Of a DNA stretch of 50,107 nucleotides, positions 33,356-41,274 are shown piece by piece. Source of the DNA: Nitrospirota bacterium (GTDB lineage: Bacteria; Nitrospirota; JACRHJ01); NCBI GenBank assembly GCA_021784575.1, contig JAJYHX010000010.1, positions 1 through 50,107 on the forward strand, in the 5' to 3' direction. Each line of letters opens with the position of its first letter. Position 1 is the first letter of the stretch. Position numbers and translations under genes: made by a program. Below the pieces are notes generated by a model, which saw only the letters and a list, made by a program, of their open reading frames with translations, made no database searches and was not told where the DNA came from.

Positions 33356-33766
33356 TTACTTTTTCACCTTCTGCTTCAGGACGCCGGACGCTATTATTAT
33401 GCTCTTCGCCCCGCCGTCCTGCACGAGCAAGGACAGTTCCTTCAGGCCCTTGTCCTTCCTGTGGTTGGCATATTTTATTATCATCGGCAGGTTCACGCCC
33501 GTCACAACCTCGACGTTATCCTCGTCCAGGAACGAAAGCGAGAGGTTCGCGGGAGTCCCGCCGAACATGTCCGTAAGCACCAGGACGCCTTCCTTCCCGC
33601 GCGCCCTTTCTATGGCGGCGCCTATCTCTTTCCTGGCCGTATCGACATCGACGACAGAGCCTATGGAAACGGCCTCTGCGCCCTCTATGGCGCCGACGAT
33701 TATCTCGGCCACCTTCATAAGCTCGCTCCCGAGCGCGCCGTGGCTGACTATTACAAGACCGACCAT
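33356..33766 (-). CDS. PTS EIIA component, mannose family
   Basis: A 136-residue EIIA(Man)-type domain with the active His9 in VIVSHG and the FGGTPANLS phrase. No EIIB, EIIC or EIID component accompanies it, as in other Gram-negative regulatory PTS clusters. It probably accepts phosphate from HPr and passes a signal to a protein partner rather than to a sugar. AAGGAGGGG precedes the ATG at 33766. Confidence 0.92.
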   Translation of the reverse strand: MVGLVIVSHGALGSELMKVAEIIVGAIEGAEAVSIGSVVDVDTARKEIGAAIERARGKEGVLVLTDMFGGTPANLSLSFLDEDNVEVVTGVNLPMIIKYANHRKDKGLKELSLLVQDGGAKSIIIASGVLKQKVKK

Positions 33767-33780
33767 CGCCCCTCCTTTCC

Positions 33781-34638
33781 CTACCTGTCAATATCCCTGT
33801 GGCGGACGGTAATTTCCATTTCCTTGTCCTTCATCCTCTCCTTAAGGAACTCCGCTATCGCAACCGACCTGTGCCTGCCGCCGGTGCAGCCTATGGCGAT
33901 GGTCAGGTAATTCTTGCCTTCGCTCGTGTAAAGCGGCAGGAGAAAGTCCAGGAGGCCGGATACCTTCCTGAGGAATGTGGAACTCAACCCCTTTTTCTTC
34001 ACGAACTCCTGCACCGGCTTCTGCCTGCCCGTCATGTCCTTGAGGAGCGGCACGAAATTCGGGTTCGGCAGGAAGCGCACGTCGAACACGAGGTCCGCGT
34101 CGTACGGGACGCCGTATTTAAACCCGAAGGAGGTAATCGTAAGCGTAAGCTTCTGCGGGCCGTTATCCCGGTATTTTCTGGAAAGCTCATCCCTCAGCTG
34201 ATGGATTGTCAGGGCCGAGGTGTCTATTATCCTGTCGGCCCTACGGCGAACCTCTTCCATCATCTGCCGCTCAAGGCGTATGGACTCCGGGAGCGGCTTC
34301 CCTTTGGCGACGGGATGCGGGCGTCTGCTCTCGGAGAAGCGGCGGGCCAGGACTTCGTCCGACGCCTCGAGAAACAGCACCTCAAGGTCGTTTGCCGATT
34401 TAAGCTCGTCTATCAGCTTCCCGAAGGAACCCAGGAAGTCTTTCTCGCGGACGTCTATCCCGAGCGCGATGCGCGCAACGCCCTTCTCGGACTGCGAGCA
34501 AAGCTCTATGAACTTCGGCACCAGCGCGGACGGGAGGTTGTCCACACAGAAGAACCCCATGTCCTCAAGCGATTTTATCGCGTAGCTCTTGCCGGAGCCG
34601 GAAAGGCCCGTTATTATGATTATCTTAAGTTTCGCCAA
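33781..34638 (-). CDS. rapZ: RNase adapter RapZ (YvcJ/YhbJ family P-loop protein)
   Basis: A 285-residue nucleotide-binding protein with Walker A GLSGSGKS (residues 11-18), the FFCVDNLPSAL motif, ARRFSESRRPHP and the C-terminal motifs KYGVPYDADLVFDVRFLPNP and IGCTGGRHRSVAI. In E. coli RapZ guides RNase E to the GlmZ sRNA according to amino-sugar level; outside enterobacteria its target is less clear. The start is TTG 34638 a few bases after the hprK stop, with AGAGGT at a distance of about 11 bases. It is coupled with the PTS genes. Confidence 0.94.
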   Translation of the reverse strand: MAKLKIIIITGLSGSGKSYAIKSLEDMGFFCVDNLPSALVPKFIELCSQSEKGVARIALGIDVREKDFLGSFGKLIDELKSANDLEVLFLEASDEVLARRFSESRRPHPVAKGKPLPESIRLERQMMEEVRRRADRIIDTSALTIHQLRDELSRKYRDNGPQKLTLTITSFGFKYGVPYDADLVFDVRFLPNPNFVPLLKDMTGRQKPVQEFVKKKGLSSTFLRKVSGLLDFLLPLYTSEGKNYLTIAIGCTGGRHRSVAIAEFLKERMKDKEMEITVRHRDIDR

Positions 34639-34644
34639 ATGCCG

Positions 34645-35592
34645 CTATACCTCTTCCGCCGCCTCCGACTTGAGCCTCCTGGAAAGCCGCTCGTCGAGTA
34701 GCGCCGCCGCGCTTATGCCCTGGGTTTTCAGGGCATGGTTCCTGGCCGCGACCTCGACTATTACCGCGATATTCCTGCCGGGCGTTACCGGCATCCTCAT
34801 GTACGGCAGGTCCACTCCGCCTATTTCTATGGTCCGGTCGTCAAGTCCGAGCCTCTCGTAGCTCTCTTCCTTGTCCCAGTGGACGAGCTCGACCACCATA
34901 TCCACGGCCTTCCTCGCCTTTATGGCCGAGATGCCGAAGAGGTCCCGCACGTTCACGACACCCAGGCCCCGGATTTCCATCAGGTAGCGTATCATTTCAG
35001 CGCCCGACCCCATTAGCTTGCCGCCCGAGAGCTTCTTTATCACCACCACGTCGTCCGCGACAAGCCTGTGGCCACGGACGACAAGCTCCAGAGCGCACTC
35101 GCTCTTGCCTATGCCCGACGGCCCCATGATGAGCGCGCCCACGCCCATGATGTCAACAAGCACGCCGTGTATGTGCGTCTCGCTTGCGCCAAGCTCCTCG
35201 ATCACCTTTATTATCCCCCTGATACAGCGGTTCGTCTCATACGACGACACCAGGAGCGGAACGCCCTGCCTGTCAGCCTCCTCTATCATCTCCCTGAAAG
35301 GCTTTATGCCCGCGGTGATGAGATAGGCCGCGGCCTTTTTCCCGAACAGTTTCTCGACAAGGCTGCGTCTTTTCCTCCCGCCGAGCTTGCCCAGGTATGT
35401 CATCTCCGTCTTGCCGAACACCTGTATCCGCTTCGGGTCGAGGTTGTCGAAATGGCCCGTCAGCGCAAGGCCCACCTTCTGCACCTCGGGCTTGAGCGGT
35501 ATCGTCGAAACTCCCTTCCCGCCCGCCGCCAGGGCAAGCGCCATCCCGGGGGGGCAGCCGTCGAGGAGGTCTTTTATGTAAATGCGTTTCAT
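34645..35592 (-). CDS. hprK: HPr kinase/phosphorylase
   Basis: A 315-residue bifunctional enzyme that phosphorylates and dephosphorylates HPr at Ser46. The N-terminal domain ends with the conserved histidine region THIHGVLVDI (about 139-148). The Walker A is GPSGIGKSE (157-165), followed by VADDVVVIKK and EIRGLGVVNV, with the K3 region PVTPGRNIAVIVEVAARNH. It acts on the HPr encoded two genes away. Confidence 0.95.
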   Translation of the reverse strand: MKRIYIKDLLDGCPPGMALALAAGGKGVSTIPLKPEVQKVGLALTGHFDNLDPKRIQVFGKTEMTYLGKLGGRKRRSLVEKLFGKKAAAYLITAGIKPFREMIEEADRQGVPLLVSSYETNRCIRGIIKVIEELGASETHIHGVLVDIMGVGALIMGPSGIGKSECALELVVRGHRLVADDVVVIKKLSGGKLMGSGAEMIRYLMEIRGLGVVNVRDLFGISAIKARKAVDMVVELVHWDKEESYERLGLDDRTIEIGGVDLPYMRMPVTPGRNIAVIVEVAARNHALKTQGISAAALLDERLSRRLKSEAAEEV

Positions 35593-35597
35593 GGCCC

Positions 35598-36053
35598 CTA
35601 TCCCTCTTCCTTTGCGATAAGCGCCTTTATCTCTTTCGCGTCCTTTGCCTTTGAAAGCGCGTCCTTCAGCTTCCCGTTCTTCATCAGCCGGGAAACCCTG
35701 GCCAGCGCCTTGAGGTGCTCTCCGGGGGCGTCATCCGGCGCGACCAGCAGGAAGAAGAGCCTTGCCGGCTGACCGTCGAGGGAGTCGAAATCGATACCCT
35801 GGCCGGAGCGCCCGAACGCGATTATCATCTGCGAAAGCCCACGCATCTTCCCGTGGGGAATGGCGATGCCTCCGCCTATGCCTGTGCTGCCGAGGGCTTC
35901 GCGGGCCGAGAGTATATCGGCGAGGGCGCGGGACTTTTGTATCCTGCCCCTGTCCTCGAGAAACACGGAGAACTCCTCAAGCACCGCTTCCTTCGTGCGG
36001 GCCTTCATCTCCGGTATGATCATCTCCTCGGTCAGGAATTCCGAGACTTTCAA
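35598..36053 (-). CDS. ptsN: PTS EIIA component, nitrogen-regulatory type (PtsN)
   Basis: A 151-residue EIIA(Ntr) with active His67 in IAIPHGKM and the family phrases GSTGIGGGIAIPHG and FFLLVAPDDAPGEHLKALA. In other bacteria it controls K+ transport and sigma-54-linked processes; the rpoN gene lies two genes upstream. The start is TTG 36053 with GAGGGC about five bases ahead. Confidence 0.94.
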   Translation of the reverse strand: MKVSEFLTEEMIIPEMKARTKEAVLEEFSVFLEDRGRIQKSRALADILSAREALGSTGIGGGIAIPHGKMRGLSQMIIAFGRSGQGIDFDSLDGQPARLFFLLVAPDDAPGEHLKALARVSRLMKNGKLKDALSKAKDAKEIKALIAKEEG

Positions 36054-36059
36054 GTAAGC

Positions 36060-36103
36060 CCTCGTTAAACCCGTGGTTCGTGTTCGTGTTTCGTGTTTTG
36101 CTC
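36060..36103. repeat. Short degenerate tandem repeat before ptsN
   Basis: CGTGGTTCGTGTTCGTGTTTCGTGTTTTGC, a TTCGTG-based simple repeat in the ptsN-hpf gap. No clear role; it may form a weak hairpin in the operon mRNA. Confidence 0.4.
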
Positions 36104-36628
36104 TTATTTCCCCTTCGGCTCGATAAGGCCGATATTCCCGTCCCTTCGCCTGTAGATTACGTTTATGGCCCCGGTAGAGAAATTGGAGAAGACGAAGAAG
36201 TCCTTGTCCAGAAGTTCCATCTGCATGACGGCCTCTTCCGCGTTCATGGGCTTCATGTCGAAACGCTTCGTCTTTATTATCTCCGGTATCCTCTCCGGCT
36301 CTTCCTCTCCGGCGCGGACCTCCCGGCCCTCGCCCTTGCCCTTGTGGCCCTTGAGCTTCTCCTTGTATTTTTTCACCTGGCGCCCTATCTTGTCGGTGAC
36401 GTTGTCTATGGAATTATACATCTCCTCCGTCTCCTCGGACGCCTGTATTATCAGTCCGTTCACCTTTATCTGCACCTCGGCCCTGTGCCGGAATTTCTCC
36501 ACGGCAAGGGTGATGTTCGCATCCGCGGATTCCGGAAGATACTTTTCAAGCTTCTTGACCTTTTCGACCGCGTACGCCTTCAGGGCGTCGGTCGTATCCA
36601 TATGCCTTGCGTTGAATATGATGTTCAT
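36104..36628 (-). CDS. hpf: Ribosome hibernation promoting factor, long form
   Basis: A 174-residue protein. The N-terminal domain (about 1-95) is S30AE, with NIIFNARHMDTTDALKAYAV and KLEKYLPESADANITLAVEK. A charged linker follows, then a C-terminal domain (about 120-170; FDMKPMNAEEAVMQMELL, DFFVFSNF) typical of long HPF, which dimerises 70S ribosomes into 100S particles. The position between rpoN and ptsN is the common arrangement. Confidence 0.94.
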   Translation of the reverse strand: MNIIFNARHMDTTDALKAYAVEKVKKLEKYLPESADANITLAVEKFRHRAEVQIKVNGLIIQASEETEEMYNSIDNVTDKIGRQVKKYKEKLKGHKGKGEGREVRAGEEEPERIPEIIKTKRFDMKPMNAEEAVMQMELLDKDFFVFSNFSTGAINVIYRRRDGNIGLIEPKGK

Positions 36629-36654
36629 GGAAACACCTCCGTTCTGCTGTTTTG

Positions 36655-38097
36655 TCAGTATGGCTTCTTCCTCACGCTTGCCGGAGGAATTTTCAGCTCG
36701 CCCCGGTATTTTGCGACCGTTCTCCTTGCGATGTCGATGTTCCTGGATTTCAGGATGTTCACTATGTGCCTGTCGTTAAGCGGGTTTTGGGGGTCCTCCT
36801 CGGATATGGCTTTCTGGATGAAGTTCCTTACGGTAATGGACGAAAGTTCGTCGCCGCGCGTGCTGGCTATGCTCCCTGAGAAGAAATATTTAAGCTCGTA
36901 TATCCCCTGCGGGGTATGGACGTACTTGTTGGTCGTCACCCTGCTTATCGTGGACTCGTGCATGCCGATATCCTCCGCCACGTCCCTGAGTATCATCGGC
37001 TTCAAGTAGTCTATGCCCCTGTCCAGGAACTCCCTCTGGCGGAGCGCTATGCTCTCCGTCGTGCGGTATATCGTCTTGTTCCGCTGCTCGATGCTCTTGA
37101 TAAGCCACTGTGCGGAGCGCAGCTTGGATTCGATATAGTCCTTCGTCCCCTCGTCCGAGCCGCGCCTAATAAGGTTTTTGTAGAACGGGTTGATCCTGAG
37201 CCTCGGCATCCCGTCGTCGTTCAGGAGTATAACGTATTCCCCGTCCTTCTTTACGACAAATACGTCCGGGACGATATACTGCACCTCCGATACGGCAAAA
37301 GGCCGTCCCGGCTTCGGCTCCAGCGCCTCGATGGCCTTTGCGGCGAGCTGGACGTCCTTGACCGACACCTTGAGCGTCTTTGCCATCCCCGCATATTTCT
37401 TTTTTTCGAGGTCCTCCATGTGGCCGCGGATTATCTCCTCGACAATCGTCCCGCCAAGCCCGAGCTGGCGCGCCTGTATGAGCAGGCATTCGCGGAGGTC
37501 GCGCGCCGCGACGCCCGGCGGGTCGAGGTCCTGAACAATCCTGAGCGCCGCCTCCGCCTGCTTAACGCTCGTCCCGGCCACGGCGGCGATTTCCTCGACG
37601 GTTGTGTCCCTCAGATAGCCGTCGTCGTCGATATTGCCGATGATTATATGGCCGAGCTTTTTCTCGATGTCCGTGCCGGAGGCGAGCATCAGCTGCCATT
37701 CGAGATGCTCCGAGAGGCCCAGCGCGGAAGAGAGCGTCTGCTCGTAGGAGGGCTTTTCGTCCCCGTCCGGGAAATACACAACGTCTTCGGAGTAGTCTTC
37801 GCCGTTGTCTAAGTAATTGTCCCACTTCAGGTCGAAGAGGTCTATCGCCCGCTCTTCCTCGCCCTCCGCGCGTTCCTCATCCGCGCGCTCGTTCTCGTTT
37901 TTCAGTCCTGCGTCGTTCTCATCCTGCTCGGCCTCGATGGCCGCGTCCTCAAGGACGGGGTTTTCCATCATCTCCTGGCAGACTATCTGCGACATCTCCA
38001 GCCTTGAGAGCTGCAGGAGCTTGATGGCCTGCTGAAGCTGGGGGGTCATCACCAGCTTCTGGGCAAGCTTTAAATCCAGGCGCATCTCAATCGCCAT
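36655..38097 (-). CDS. rpoN: RNA polymerase sigma-54 factor
   Basis: A 480-residue sigma-54. Region I starts with MAIEMRLDLKLAQKLVMTPQ, followed by QAIKLLQLSRLE. Region II is acidic (EAEQDENDAGLKNENERADE). The core-binding domain includes DLDPPGVAARDLRECLLIQA. The RpoN box, which reads the -24 element, is ARRTVAKYRGEL near the C-terminus, preceded by the helix-turn-helix (DIGMHESTISRVTTNKYVHT). It is placed between lptB and hpf as in many Gram-negative genomes. Confidence 0.97.
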   Translation of the reverse strand: MAIEMRLDLKLAQKLVMTPQLQQAIKLLQLSRLEMSQIVCQEMMENPVLEDAAIEAEQDENDAGLKNENERADEERAEGEEERAIDLFDLKWDNYLDNGEDYSEDVVYFPDGDEKPSYEQTLSSALGLSEHLEWQLMLASGTDIEKKLGHIIIGNIDDDGYLRDTTVEEIAAVAGTSVKQAEAALRIVQDLDPPGVAARDLRECLLIQARQLGLGGTIVEEIIRGHMEDLEKKKYAGMAKTLKVSVKDVQLAAKAIEALEPKPGRPFAVSEVQYIVPDVFVVKKDGEYVILLNDDGMPRLRINPFYKNLIRRGSDEGTKDYIESKLRSAQWLIKSIEQRNKTIYRTTESIALRQREFLDRGIDYLKPMILRDVAEDIGMHESTISRVTTNKYVHTPQGIYELKYFFSGSIASTRGDELSSITVRNFIQKAISEEDPQNPLNDRHIVNILKSRNIDIARRTVAKYRGELKIPPASVRKKPY

Positions 38098-38114
38098 GAC
38101 CGCGGACCTTCCTC

Positions 38115-38837
38115 TTACAGCCTGAAGTTTTCCCCAAGGTAAATCTGCCTCGCCTTTTCGCTCCGGGATATTTCATCCGGATTGCCCGTCTCAAGTATGG
38201 CGCCCTCGTTTATTATATAGGCCCTGTCCGTGATTTCAAGGGTCTCCCTGACGTTGTGGTCCGTTATGAGCACGCCTATGCCGCGCGCCTTAAGCCTCGA
38301 AATAATCTTCTGTATGTCCATTACGGCTATTGGGTCTATGCCGGCGAAGGGTTCGTCGAGGAGTATGAACGAGGGAGACATGACAAGCGCCCTCGTTATC
38401 TCCACCCTGCGTCTCTCGCCGCCGGAGAGGGTGTAGGCCTTGGACTTTCCAAGCCCCGCAAGGTTCAGTTCCTCCAGGAGTTCCGCCAGCCTCTCCTCGC
38501 GTTCGGAGCGCGAGAGGTTGAGCGTCTCAAGCACCGCCATTATGTTCTCCTCCACCGTGAGCTTCCTGAAAATCGACGGCTCCTGCGGAAGGTATCCCAT
38601 GCCGAGCAGCGCCCTTTTGTATATCGGGTGCCCGGTAATCTCGATGTGGTCCATGAATACCCTGCCCTTGTCCGGACGGACAAGGCCGACCACCATGTAG
38701 AATATCGTCGTCTTCCCGGCGCCGTTCGGGCCGAGAAGCCCCACGACCTCGCCCGTCCTGACCGTGATGCTGACCCTCTTGACCACGCTCCTGCCTCCGT
38801 AGGACTTCCGCAGGCCCTTGGTATACAGGGTCTTCAT
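38115..38837 (-). CDS. lptB: Lipopolysaccharide export ATPase LptB
   Basis: A 240-residue ABC ATPase with Walker [10 protein letters not shown], the signature [11 protein letters not shown], Walker [15 protein letters not shown] and the [20 protein letters not shown] switch. The closeness of [11 protein letters not shown] and DHNVRETL to LptB is strong. It powers the LptBFG complex that pulls LPS from the inner membrane; lptF and lptG are not in the window. The ATG at 38837 overlaps the lptA stop. Confidence 0.96.
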   Translation of the reverse strand: MKTLYTKGLRKSYGGRSVVKRVSITVRTGEVVGLLGPNGAGKTTIFYMVVGLVRPDKGRVFMDHIEITGHPIYKRALLGMGYLPQEPSIFRKLTVEENIMAVLETLNLSRSEREERLAELLEELNLAGLGKSKAYTLSGGERRRVEITRALVMSPSFILLDEPFAGIDPIAVMDIQKIISRLKARGIGVLITDHNVRETLEITDRAYIINEGAILETGNPDEISRSEKARQIYLGENFRL

Positions 38838-39511
38838 GGGATATTTATCCCCTTCGAGCTCTTCGGCAGGCCGGGCTTCAGGGCCGCGGGAATCATCGGT
38901 TTTTTCCGGGCGGTCTTCGCGCTCCCCGCAGATTGCCCCGGAAGCCCCGGCGCTCCCGCCTGAGCGCCCTGCTCGTAGAGCACGGTCTTCGCATTTTCAA
39001 CCTGGAACGTGTCGTCCTTTATGTTATACGATATCCTGTCGCCCGTCAGGACGTTGTCGCCCTGCCATACCCTGGGCCTGCCGGTCAACACGAAGCTGTC
39101 CGTCGCGCTGTAATACGTCGCCTTGTCCGATGTCGCCGTCTTGTCCTGCTGGACAATCTTCACGTCGCCTTCAGCCGTGATGGTGTCTATCTTGCCGGAA
39201 CCATGGAAGACATCGCCGGCCTGCGCGCCAGCCGCCTTGCTTTTCGCGGGCGCATTGTCATTTTTAAGCTGTATGACAACCTTGTCGGCGGTAAGCGTTA
39301 TGTCCCCTTTTTTCACTACCACGTCTTTTTTATACGTCACGACCTTAGTCCTGTTGTTCGCCAGGAGCGTCCTCGCCGTGACGATTACGGGGATGTCCCC
39401 GGATGCGATGGTCCTGTTTTTCGCCGGCGGTTTCATGCCTGAGGCAAAGGCGCAAGCGGCGAACAAAAGAATAATAAGAACAAGGACACTAACGGATAAT
39501 CCAACAGCCAA
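38834..39511 (-). CDS. lptA: Lipopolysaccharide transport periplasmic protein LptA
   Basis: A 225-residue OstA-fold protein that bridges LPS across the periplasm. After a signal or anchor segment ([22 protein letters not shown]) comes the LptA-type beta-jellyroll with [40 protein letters not shown] and [19 protein letters not shown], and a Pro/Ala-rich tail. The frame is open for 54 more residues upstream, but that part is encoded by a palindromic repeat and has no signal peptide of its own. I therefore choose TTG 39511, which has AGAGGGTGA about seven bases ahead. Confidence 0.85.
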   Translation of the reverse strand: MAVGLSVSVLVLIILLFAACAFASGMKPPAKNRTIASGDIPVIVTARTLLANNRTKVVTYKKDVVVKKGDITLTADKVVIQLKNDNAPAKSKAAGAQAGDVFHGSGKIDTITAEGDVKIVQQDKTATSDKATYYSATDSFVLTGRPRVWQGDNVLTGDRISYNIKDDTFQVENAKTVLYEQGAQAGAPGLPGQSAGSAKTARKKPMIPAALKPGLPKSSKGINIP

Positions 39512-39521
39512 AGAAAATTCA

Positions 39522-39628
39522 CCCTCTCCCACATCCCCTCTCCCATAAAAGGGCGAGGGGGAAAATTCCAAACCCTCGCCCCGCCGTGGGAGAGGGTGGC
39601 GCGTAGCGCCGGGAGAGGGTTCTGCCAA
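39522..39628. repeat. GC-rich palindromic repeat (family C) across the lptC-lptA junction
   Basis: CCCTCTCCCACATCCCCTCTCCC, AAGGGCGAGGGGG, CCCTCGCCCCGCCGTGGGAGAGGG and GGCGCGTAGCGCCGGGAGAGGG form nested hairpins. The element separates lptC and lptA and supplies the purine-rich stretch just ahead of the lptA start codon. Confidence 0.7.
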
Positions 39629-39638
39629 TCGTCCCGCC

Positions 39639-40220
39639 TCAGCGGGACTGTGTGAATATGGTTTTGACGCCATTCGTTATCCTGACCTCCTGAAGGTCCG
39701 ACCGGGCCACCATTCCCTTGCCCTCGATTTTAATGTTCCTGCCGGAAAGCACCACCTTGTCCTTTGTCGTAAGCTCCCTCTGGACGCCGTCCCAAGCAAG
39801 GGAGGGCGACGTCATCCGGTAGCCGTTGTTCGACGTTACCACGACATCCTTGCCGTTCCCCTCGGCCTTCATGCGCTTCGTCTTTGAGTCGTAAGTCCCC
39901 TTGTCGGCGGTGAGCGTCAGGACGGTTCCGTTATTCGCGTTATACACGGCCTCGAGGTCCGTAAGCCTGGCCTTCCCGGTAGACTTTTTCATCGTGGCCT
40001 CCCTCGCCGTAAGCTTCCAGTTCGCTCCCGTCCCGTCGTTCCTGGCGAACTTGAAGCCGTCGATTACCACCTCGGCCTTGTCCAGGTTGACGTTCGGCTT
40101 TATTTTTTTCGGGGCGGCGCTTACAAGGCCGGGATTTCTTATGAGGAAGGCGGCGCTTACTGACAGCAGGGTTATTACGGTTGATGCGAGGAGGATTTTT
40201 GCCCTGGCTGCATATTTCAT
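39639..40220 (-). CDS. lptC: LPS export system protein LptC
   Basis: A 193-residue protein with an N-terminal membrane anchor (ILLASTVITLLSVSAAFLI) and an LptC jellyroll: DKAEVVIDGFKFARNDG, WKLTAREATMKKSTGKARL, LTADKGTYDSKTKRMKAEGN, GYRMTSPSLAWDG. LptC docks on LptFG and hands LPS to LptA. It is first in the lptC-lptA-lptB-rpoN operon. Confidence 0.9.
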   Translation of the reverse strand: MKYAARAKILLASTVITLLSVSAAFLIRNPGLVSAAPKKIKPNVNLDKAEVVIDGFKFARNDGTGANWKLTAREATMKKSTGKARLTDLEAVYNANNGTVLTLTADKGTYDSKTKRMKAEGNGKDVVVTSNNGYRMTSPSLAWDGVQRELTTKDKVVLSGRNIKIEGKGMVARSDLQEVRITNGVKTIFTQSR

Positions 40221-40250
40221 AATAATTTCTGCCGTATTTCTTTATTTGGT

Positions 40251-40256
40251 ATTATA
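40251..40256 (-). promoter_or_regulatory. Possible -10 element of the lptC operon
   Basis: On the minus strand TATAAT lies 31 bases before the lptC ATG in a strongly AT-rich stretch. A convincing -35 box at normal spacing is not evident, so this is a weak call. Confidence 0.35.
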
Positions 40257-40332
40257 ATTGCAATATCTCAAGCAAAGGATAACATACCATAATATCAAAG
40301 TAAAGCCCAAAAAACCCGACGCTCCGTTCTTT

Positions 40333-41274
40333 TCAGAAAGTCTTTTTATTGTAATAATCCAATAAGTTACCTTCCCTCAGGCCCCAGTCGCACACCGTAA
40401 TTTTATCCGCCCCGAAGGCATCCATTATAACGCCTGCGAGCAGCGTCCCGGAGACTATTATGTCCTCCCTCCCGGACTCGATGCCGGCAATAAGCCTGCG
40501 GCTTTCCCTGGGGAGTCCGGCAAGCCTCGCCTCAAACGCCGATATGCGTTCCCTGCCGAGCACGTGCCCGGTAATCTTTGCCGGGTCGTATGCCTCCTGC
40601 GCCAGGTCTACCGCCGCAAGGGTGGTTATGGTTCCCGCCGTCCCGACGAGCGCGGGTTTATCCCCGCCCGTGAAACCCTTAAGCCTCGGCAGGACGGTTT
40701 CGTTGCAGAAGGTTATAAGTCCCGACATTTCGAGCGGTGTCGGCGGGTCGTTTATCAGGAACCTTTCGAAGAGGCTCACGGCCCCTATAGGAATACTGAC
40801 TGAAATATGCCTCGACCAGTCCTCCGTGAGTATAATCTCCGTGCTCCCGCCGCCTATGTCCATGACCAGCTTCCGTCCGGCGGGGAAGGACTCGCCGATG
40901 GCGGATTTCACGCCCAGGAGCGTAAGCCGCGCCTCTTCCTCGGCGGGGATTATTTTCAGTATTATCCCGGCCTCGTCCCTCGCCTCGCGCACGAAATCCC
41001 CCGCGTCCGAGGCCCTCCGGAGCGCCTCCGTCCCGACCGCGCTTACACCCTCGACCCCGGCCTCCAGCATACGCTTCGAGAACTCCGCAAGCGTCCTGAT
41101 TGTCCTTTCCCTGGCCTCGGCCTTGAGCCTGCCGCCGCCGGTCTTAAGGCCCTCGCCCAGCCTGGTGGTCTCGCGCAGGTTCAGCGCCTCGCGGATTATT
41201 TTCCCGCCGCGCACCTCCGCAGCGAGCAGCCGCAGCGTATTTGTGCCGACGTCTATCGAGGCTATAAGCGGCAT
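40333..41274 (-). CDS. ppx: Exopolyphosphatase/guanosine pentaphosphatase family protein
   Basis: A 313-residue member of the Ppx/GppA family with actin-like ATPase fold. Phosphate 1 loop is SIDVGTNTLRLLAAEV, phosphate 2 DIGGGSTEIIL, and GTAGTITTLAAVDL matches the adenosine/phosphate region. The length is that of short Ppx proteins without the C-terminal HD domain. It hydrolyses polyphosphate and/or pppGpp. It directly follows queE (stop and start adjoin). Confidence 0.93.
   Translation of the reverse strand: MPLIASIDVGTNTLRLLAAEVRGGKIIREALNLRETTRLGEGLKTGGGRLKAEARERTIRTLAEFSKRMLEAGVEGVSAVGTEALRRASDAGDFVREARDEAGIILKIIPAEEEARLTLLGVKSAIGESFPAGRKLVMDIGGGSTEIILTEDWSRHISVSIPIGAVSLFERFLINDPPTPLEMSGLITFCNETVLPRLKGFTGGDKPALVGTAGTITTLAAVDLAQEAYDPAKITGHVLGRERISAFEARLAGLPRESRRLIAGIESGREDIIVSGTLLAGVIMDAFGADKITVCDWGLREGNLLDYYNKKTF

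Noticed and set aside
39512-39673. 54-residue upstream extension of LptA
   Set aside because: It is encoded by the palindromic repeat and the end of lptC, and puts the signal segment far inside the protein.
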